A stretch of DNA of 64,000 nt, taken from the NCBI GenBank assembly GCA_932294295.1, contig OW028585.1, positions 14,106,771 to 14,170,770 on the forward strand, in the 5' to 3' direction. Both the position numbers and the translations under genes were made by a program. Under the pieces are notes generated by a model. That model saw nothing but the letters and a program-made list of their open reading frames with translations, ran no database searches and had not been told where the DNA came from. Numbering within the stretch: position 1 is the stretch's first letter; each line of letters opens with the position of its first letter. This document shows, one piece after another, positions 58,829 to 64,000 of the stretch. Source of the stretch: Alitta virens (lineage: Eukaryota; Annelida; Polychaeta; Phyllodocida; Nereididae).

Positions 58829-61800
58829 TCAAGCAAAAGTCACTTCACAAACTTCAACATTTTTGTAAATCATATTTACTTTTTTCACCAAGTGGCCATT
58901 TGTAAGACACGTGTATACACAAGTGTTGAGATGTTGTTCCTGAGTTGTACACAAGATGGCAGTACAATTGCCCGAGCAGCCACCTGTTGAATGACTTTGA
59001 ACTATCTTAACTTGTTGCACAGGGCATGTCAGGTTCACTCCTTCAATGATGACAGCAAACATTTTTCTTGCCTGTTTGAACTCGAACTGAAGGAGGTTAT
59101 AGTTTTCAGGTAGGGCTTGGCATGTTGAGTCGTCCCCGTCGATCAAGCTGGACAACTGGCGATTTATGCTCCAAGCACTAGGGGAGCCACACGTTGTAAC
59201 AGTACTTCCACTAGGTGTCAGGATGGTGATTTCTGGAACTAATGAAATTTGAATTTACAAGCGTGTAAGGTCTGAGAAGGGCACCTTTAAAGATAAGTTT
59301 GTATGTAAACACAATCATAACAGTGGCGTCATAATCTTGTATTGTGATAGACAAGACTACTGAAAATGTATTGCTCTGGGTTAACGTAGAGTGCTTACTT
59401 TTGCTTACTATTCAATGACATGTGAAGATTGGCATCAGAAATGAGCAAGGACTATGGTGCTTGTACCTGTGTTTCACACTTGCATCTGCAGGGTCATGAC
59501 CACAGTCGTGTGTCAGTTACCTAGCTCCACTGTTAGTGTCAGTTTCGTCCTTAGCCATGCCAAAAGAATTCCAATGTTTACCAACTGGCTATTCAGCGGC
59601 TATTCATCGCATAGGATCATGAGTCATCATTGGCATTTTAGTATGACCAACTAGCAGTAAGCACTTTACGTGAACCCACTGTAACAAAACACAGTATGTT
59701 ATTTGGTGAACTGTGCCCATTCTCCTTGAATACATTGAGTAGCGTACAGTCAAACCAAACATTATTCAGACAATTCCAGCATTTCAAGCAACTTTGCACT
59801 ATAGTAGAAGTGAGTTAGCTTGAGGTGGCATTGGATTCCTTGGTACCATTCTCATGTATATGTCAACAGCTGTCAGTGGGTGTGATTTCAATGTATTCGC
59901 CATTGTAGTTTTCAAGTTATGGAAAGTCATAAGTGTCTGAATAATTTTTGGTGTGACAGTATGTTAGTCTCACTTATTTCACACTGTAGCAGTGTCCCAG
60001 ACCAAGCCCCATCAGTTCGGCATGTGCGAGTAGTCGACCCGCTCAGAATACGCCAGTCGCGGTTCAAACATCCATATGTCACTGTGGAATTCAGCATAAA
60101 ACTTGCAGCGACAGTTGCTGGAGATCGAGCAGTATTTACTGCAAAACCTGGATCTCTACAAGCTGAAATGGGAATAACAGTAAAGTGTTAATATAAAGAG
60201 TCAGAATTAAACTTCAAGATTTTGTAACCCATAACAGCACATAAATAGACATCCATGAATTTACCAAGGTAGTTTTTGAGAATCTCCATCATAGCCCTAT
60301 TATTGTAGAGATAAGATAGAACTGAATAAATTAATCAAATGAACACATAATGCTAATGGATTCTGATGTTGATGTGTCAAATTAACCTCTGCACTTAAGT
60401 CTATACGTTTAATATCTGTGAGATTACTAGGACAATTTGTTAATCTCCCAAATGTTTGCATTATTCTAAGAATTGTTATCGATTGATTGACATTTCTCTA
60501 GTGTGATGAGCTTCTTGTAGCTCAATTATAAGTCGAGATATAAGAATAAAAAAATTGCATGTTAAACTGAAACAGTAACCACTTGAGTGTGATAGCTGCA
60601 CTGAAGCAGGATGATTACTGCATTATAGGTAGTCTGAGCATTCAAGTTTTTACTGAAAAGTAGCTCGATAACTATAAGTCAGACTGCAAAGTCCACTTGT
60701 CAAACCTGGATAAATGCTTTTGTGTTGAATTGTATTGTAGAGCTTGGTTTTGCATTGTACATGGCCAGTTGTGCTACGTGCATTTTCCATGCGTTTATCC
60801 CTCTCATGGAAAACACATGTGGCACAGTTGGCCATGTACTGTCACAAACTTAATCAGCTTAAATGACAGCTGCCAGAAGTACACAAAAAAAGAGACTATC
60901 AAAGTTGTAACACCTTTCACGGAGACAAGAGTAGTCACCATGCACATTTGCACCATTAAGAGGTTTTACTTGCACCGGCATAGCATTTTCTTACCTTTGT
61001 AGCAATGCTCAAAGAAACTGTTGGTGTCCAGACTACTTTCCTAAAGAATGGCAGTTTGCAGATAGCAAGTGGTTCCCCAAAAATCTAATGAATTGCACAA
61101 ACTTGTTGTGTGGCATTTCCCTTGACATTCTTCCAAAGTGTCAATTGAGGAAAATATCTAAAAAGAAGAATAAGAAAGAAAAAGAAACACTGGAAACTTT
61201 CCATCATTCAGATCGCCTTTCAACAGAGCCCTAAGCTGAAACAGAAAATGCAAAATGGCACATTTTGTGATCCTTCTCCATCCTTTGCGTTTCCTCGCAA
61301 TCTTTTGCATTCAATCGGCATATTTCGCAAAAGGAACATGTTCCCTCTCAAAAAATAAAAATTACCTCGCAAAAAGAATGCATGACTTTGCAAAAAGAAT
61401 GCTTTCCAGAATGGCTTTCCCTGACAATGATTGCGTTCCCTCACAAAATTTTGCTTTACCTCATGAAAGGAACGTTTTCCTCATTAAAATATTAACCTCA
61501 CCAAAAGAATGTGTTATCTCACAAAAAGAATATCGCATTCCAACGTGAGGATGGCGTTCCTTCACAATGACTGCTTTCCCTGATAAAAGTTTGCATTCAC
61601 TCGTAATATTATGTTTCAGCAATAATTTCATGAGGGAACATGTTTTCACGAGGGAACATGTTTTCATGAGGAAACACGTTCGCTGACATGAGAATGTAAA
61701 GATTGCAATAGAATGTGATGGACTGCAATAAGAACGCAGGTGAAAACAAAAACATCATGTGGAAACACAAAAACATTGGGAGGGAATGCGATGATCGGGA

Positions 61801-63051
61801 TGGAATGTGAATTTTATTTACTGATATGTCCGCTTAAGGACTCCATACCTTCTGACATATTTTAAGCACAGAATTTAGAAATATTCTTTGCATAGGTGTT
61901 TCATCTCATTATCATTCAATATCAACTGAAGACCAGGGGATCCTTTGTACCTAATCTGATCAGACTTATATAATTCAAAGCACTGTGTAATCTTTTGTTT
62001 TTTTTTGGTTTCTTGCTTATCAAGCACCTAAATGGACATAGCTTTAAAACATTAAATTTTTCTAGTGCTGAAGCCATTTTTCCCGTACTCATGTGTATTT
62101 CACGTGCACATGTATATTTCGTATGTGCATTTGTATTTCACATAAGCACATGTCTTTAGCGTGTGAACATGTTTTTCGTGTGTGCACGCCTTTCTTGCGT
62201 GCTCACAGCCTTTTTAGTTATACTACTAGTGCACACAAGTACATGCCTATGTGTAGCATAATGTGGACTCCAAGCCTATCATTTCATCATTGCATTTGCT
62301 TTGTTATAATAAAGTAAAAAGTATGCCTAGCTATTGTTGCTGTTTATTTCCTGGTAAACATGGATGCAGAAGCATTCAAGGTCGAACCCACTTTAGAATT
62401 AGGCCTACATCTATCTGCAATGTACCTATATACCTATCTCCTAACACACCTTGATCCAAACCAGTAAATTGAAAAAGTTTACAATTGACAATTTAAGAGC
62501 CATTAACATGAGTTCTCTCCTGTGGTCACGATATCTTTTCTGTGCTCGCGATATCTTTTCGTGCTCACGATATCTTCCCACAGAGGTATAATACCTCCAT
62601 GATCTTTTCCATGCTCACGATATATTTTCCGTGCTAACGATATTTTTCTTGTGCCCACGAGATCTTTCCTTTGCTCCACTTAATCGTGTCGTGCTCATGG
62701 GAAATAAATATTTATTTCCTTTGTGTCCGCTCAGGGGTCCGTACTTTCTACATTTTATATATCTTAATTTAGGTTTATTATCACAGCCACTATTTATGTA
62801 TGACATTTTTTATCAAATTTTTTTGCCTCAGTGCTATTGGTCTGAAACTTAGGTCTATGTATAATTAACCTGAACACCATTTTAATACGTATTACAGATT
62901 GCATAGCCACAATTTATGCTCAATTAAAAAACCCCAAGTAATATTTTGCTAAATGAAAGCCGTGGCTGCTGAAAAATAAGTATTTCAGAAATACTTACTG
63001 CAATGTCTTGTCCATATATGACTCTCTGACTGAAGCAGTCGAACATTGAAG
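58829..63051 (-). CDS. Paralogue of the PAN/sushi/lectin-like gene, 5'-incomplete and with an in-frame stop
   Basis: Minus-strand exons: 62999-63051 (53 nt, SMFDCFSQRVIYGQDIA), 60995-61157 (163 nt, PAN second half, TLEECQGKCHTTSLC), 59974-60162 (189 nt, sushi/CCP, ends GAWSGTLLQCE), and about 59235 or 59241 down to 58829 (lectin-like, ends CEVTFA). Lengths and phases match the gene at 8.9-15.4 kb, except that only one PAN module is visible. The signal-peptide exon must lie beyond the window. The codon at 61041-61043 in the PAN exon is TAG. Unless that exon is skipped or the base is an error, the protein is truncated. The sushi and lectin-like exons are open and undamaged, so any loss would be recent. 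Confidence 0.75.
59378..59684. mobile_element. MITE 'GTAAAGTGCTT', copy c
   Basis: Begins CTGGGTTAACGTAGAGTGCTT and ends AAGCACTTTACGTGAACCCA, forming terminal inverted repeats. It shares internal GAGTCATCATTGGCATTTTA with copy b. It lies between the sushi and lectin-like exons of the paralogue. Confidence 0.8.
60758..60838. repeat. ~33-bp-arm hairpin
   Basis: GTACATGGCCAGTTGTGC on the left pairs with the inverted right arm GTACATGGCCAACTGTGC. Both arms continue to ATTTTCCATG or GTTTTCCATG around a ~12-base loop. Confidence 0.75.
61240..61720. repeat. Phrase-repeat island: CCTCACAAAAAGAATG
   Basis: Ten or more degenerate copies of a ~20-bp phrase (CCTCGCAAAAAGAATGC, CTCACAAAAAGAAT). At the right end (61625-61680) inverted copies read AACATGTTTTCATGAGG. 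Located in the large intron of the PAN/sushi paralogue. Confidence 0.7.
62080..62225. repeat. Phrase-repeat island: CACATGTNTATTTCRTGTG
   Basis: About six copies of a CACGTGCACATGT / TTTCGTGTG phrase, partly palindromic. Confidence 0.6.
62258..62298 (+). mobile_element. Tail fragment of SINE family 2
   Basis: Matches the 3' body of copies a and b (TGTGGACTCCAAGCC, then ATCATTTCATCATTGCAT). Confidence 0.6.
62515..62715. repeat. Phrase-repeat island: GTGCTCACGATATCTTTTC
   Basis: About eight copies of GTGCTCACGATATCTTTTC with small changes, spaced 20-30 bases apart. Confidence 0.75.
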
Positions 63052-63179
63052 CTAAAATAAGAGAAACATTATTGTGATTATTAAAATCATCCATAATACC
63101 ATTTTTAGCAAGAGCATGCCAAATTGGGCTAGTTAGTATCGACGCCAGATAAATAATCATTCAACAGTGCTGATTTAAT

Positions 63180-63900
63180 TACATTCACTATGTTCCTAGA
63201 CCATTCCAATAATCAGACAAAAGTCCCAACTCAATTCCAATATTCAGCCGACACTTAACAGATATTCAGTCACCAGTCACAACACCAGGCCAATATTCAG
63301 CCAAATGTCTAAACACTGGGACCATTTTCAGCCGACAGTCCCAATATTCAGTCAATAGCCTGACACTTTTAAAATAATCCAGCCAACGGCTCAACATGTT
63401 CATGAAAGGCTGACACTGGCCAATATTCAGCCAGTAGTCCCAACGCAATTTCAATATTCAGTCAAAGCCCAGACACAGGGCCAATAATTAACACATAGTC
63501 TTCACACAATTATAATATTCAGCTAACAGTCCAGAGACAATTCCAATATTCAGCTAACAGTCCAGAGACAATTCCAATATTCAGCCAACAGTCTGGACAC
63601 AGAGCTAATATTACAGCAACATTCCCAAAGCAGGCCAATATCCAGTCAAGTTATGAAGTTATATTAACACTGTTCAATATTCCTAATAATTAGCCAACAG
63701 TCCTGACACTGAGCAAATAATATGCAACATTTCCAACACAATTGCAATATTCAGCTAACAGTCTAGTGAAAATTCCAATATTCATCCAGCAGTCCCACCA
63801 CTGAGAGACATCATGTAGTCAACAGTCCTAATGCAATTGCAGTATTAAACCAACAGTCCTGAACCGGGCCAATATTCAGCAGCATGTTTTTGACACAAAC
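63180..63900. repeat. ~27-bp minisatellite CCAATATTCAGCCAACAGTCC
   Basis: Twenty or more degenerate units with AATATTCAGCCAACAGTC, varying in spacing. Related phrases occur singly at 36940-37020 and 39040-39110. No coding signal. Confidence 0.88.
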
Positions 63901-64000
63901 CAGTTATACTTGGGACTCACTTCAATATTGTGTTAACTTTACATACACCCTTTTCACGCAGCAGCCATGTTGAGAGGGCAAGAATAAATTTTCAAGTAAT

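Overview
The window looks like nuclear DNA of an animal, most likely a marine invertebrate. Genes are split into many short exons with GT/AG junctions. Introns and intergenic DNA are AT-rich and packed with LINE, SINE and DNA-transposon relics, microsatellites and minisatellites. The repeat style and the PAN/sushi/lectin-like architecture fit a lophotrochozoan such as a mollusc, but I cannot fix the taxon from sequence alone. No prokaryotic, viral or CRISPR features are visible.

Layout. 0-7 kb: two broken non-LTR retrotransposons lying tail to tail, a SINE inserted in one of them, a large foldback hairpin, and a PIF/Harbinger transposase with two small frameshifts. 8.9-15.4 kb (minus): a complete seven-exon gene for a secreted protein (signal peptide, two PAN/apple modules, sushi/CCP, C-terminal lectin-like domain; 361 aa). 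15.7-20.7 kb: a ~5.0-kb Harbinger-like element with long inverted arms and TTA target duplications, filled with minisatellites. 22.7-29.9 kb: a second, ~7.3-kb inverted structure with iteron-like ends and long microsatellites; one orphan exon lies inside it and one candidate first exon sits at its left edge. 30.6-33 kb: a GC-rich hairpin element, a nested minisatellite and a Ty3/Gypsy RT fragment.

33.3-50.3 kb: a head-to-head pair of complete 12-exon genes of the malate/L-lactate dehydrogenase (Ldh2) family, 365 aa (minus) and 363 aa (plus). Their splice phases match exactly. The two copies are diverged everywhere except exon 11, which is almost identical. 51.1-56.2 kb (minus): central exons of an angiotensin-converting-enzyme-like M2 peptidase. 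Two same-length, same-phase exons both encode the HExxH zinc site, so they can only be used one at a time. The N- and C-terminal parts of this gene are not visible. 58.8-63.1 kb (minus): a paralogue of the PAN/sushi/lectin-like gene, cut by the window edge upstream and carrying an in-frame stop in one PAN exon.

The unrelated genes are not an operon. The Ldh2 enzymes are predicted cytosolic NAD(P)-dependent 2-hydroxyacid oxidoreductases. The PAN/sushi/lectin-like proteins are predicted secreted adhesion or recognition proteins. The ACE-like protein is a predicted dipeptidyl carboxypeptidase. Exon coordinates were read by eye from splice signals and should be taken as accurate to about one or two bases.
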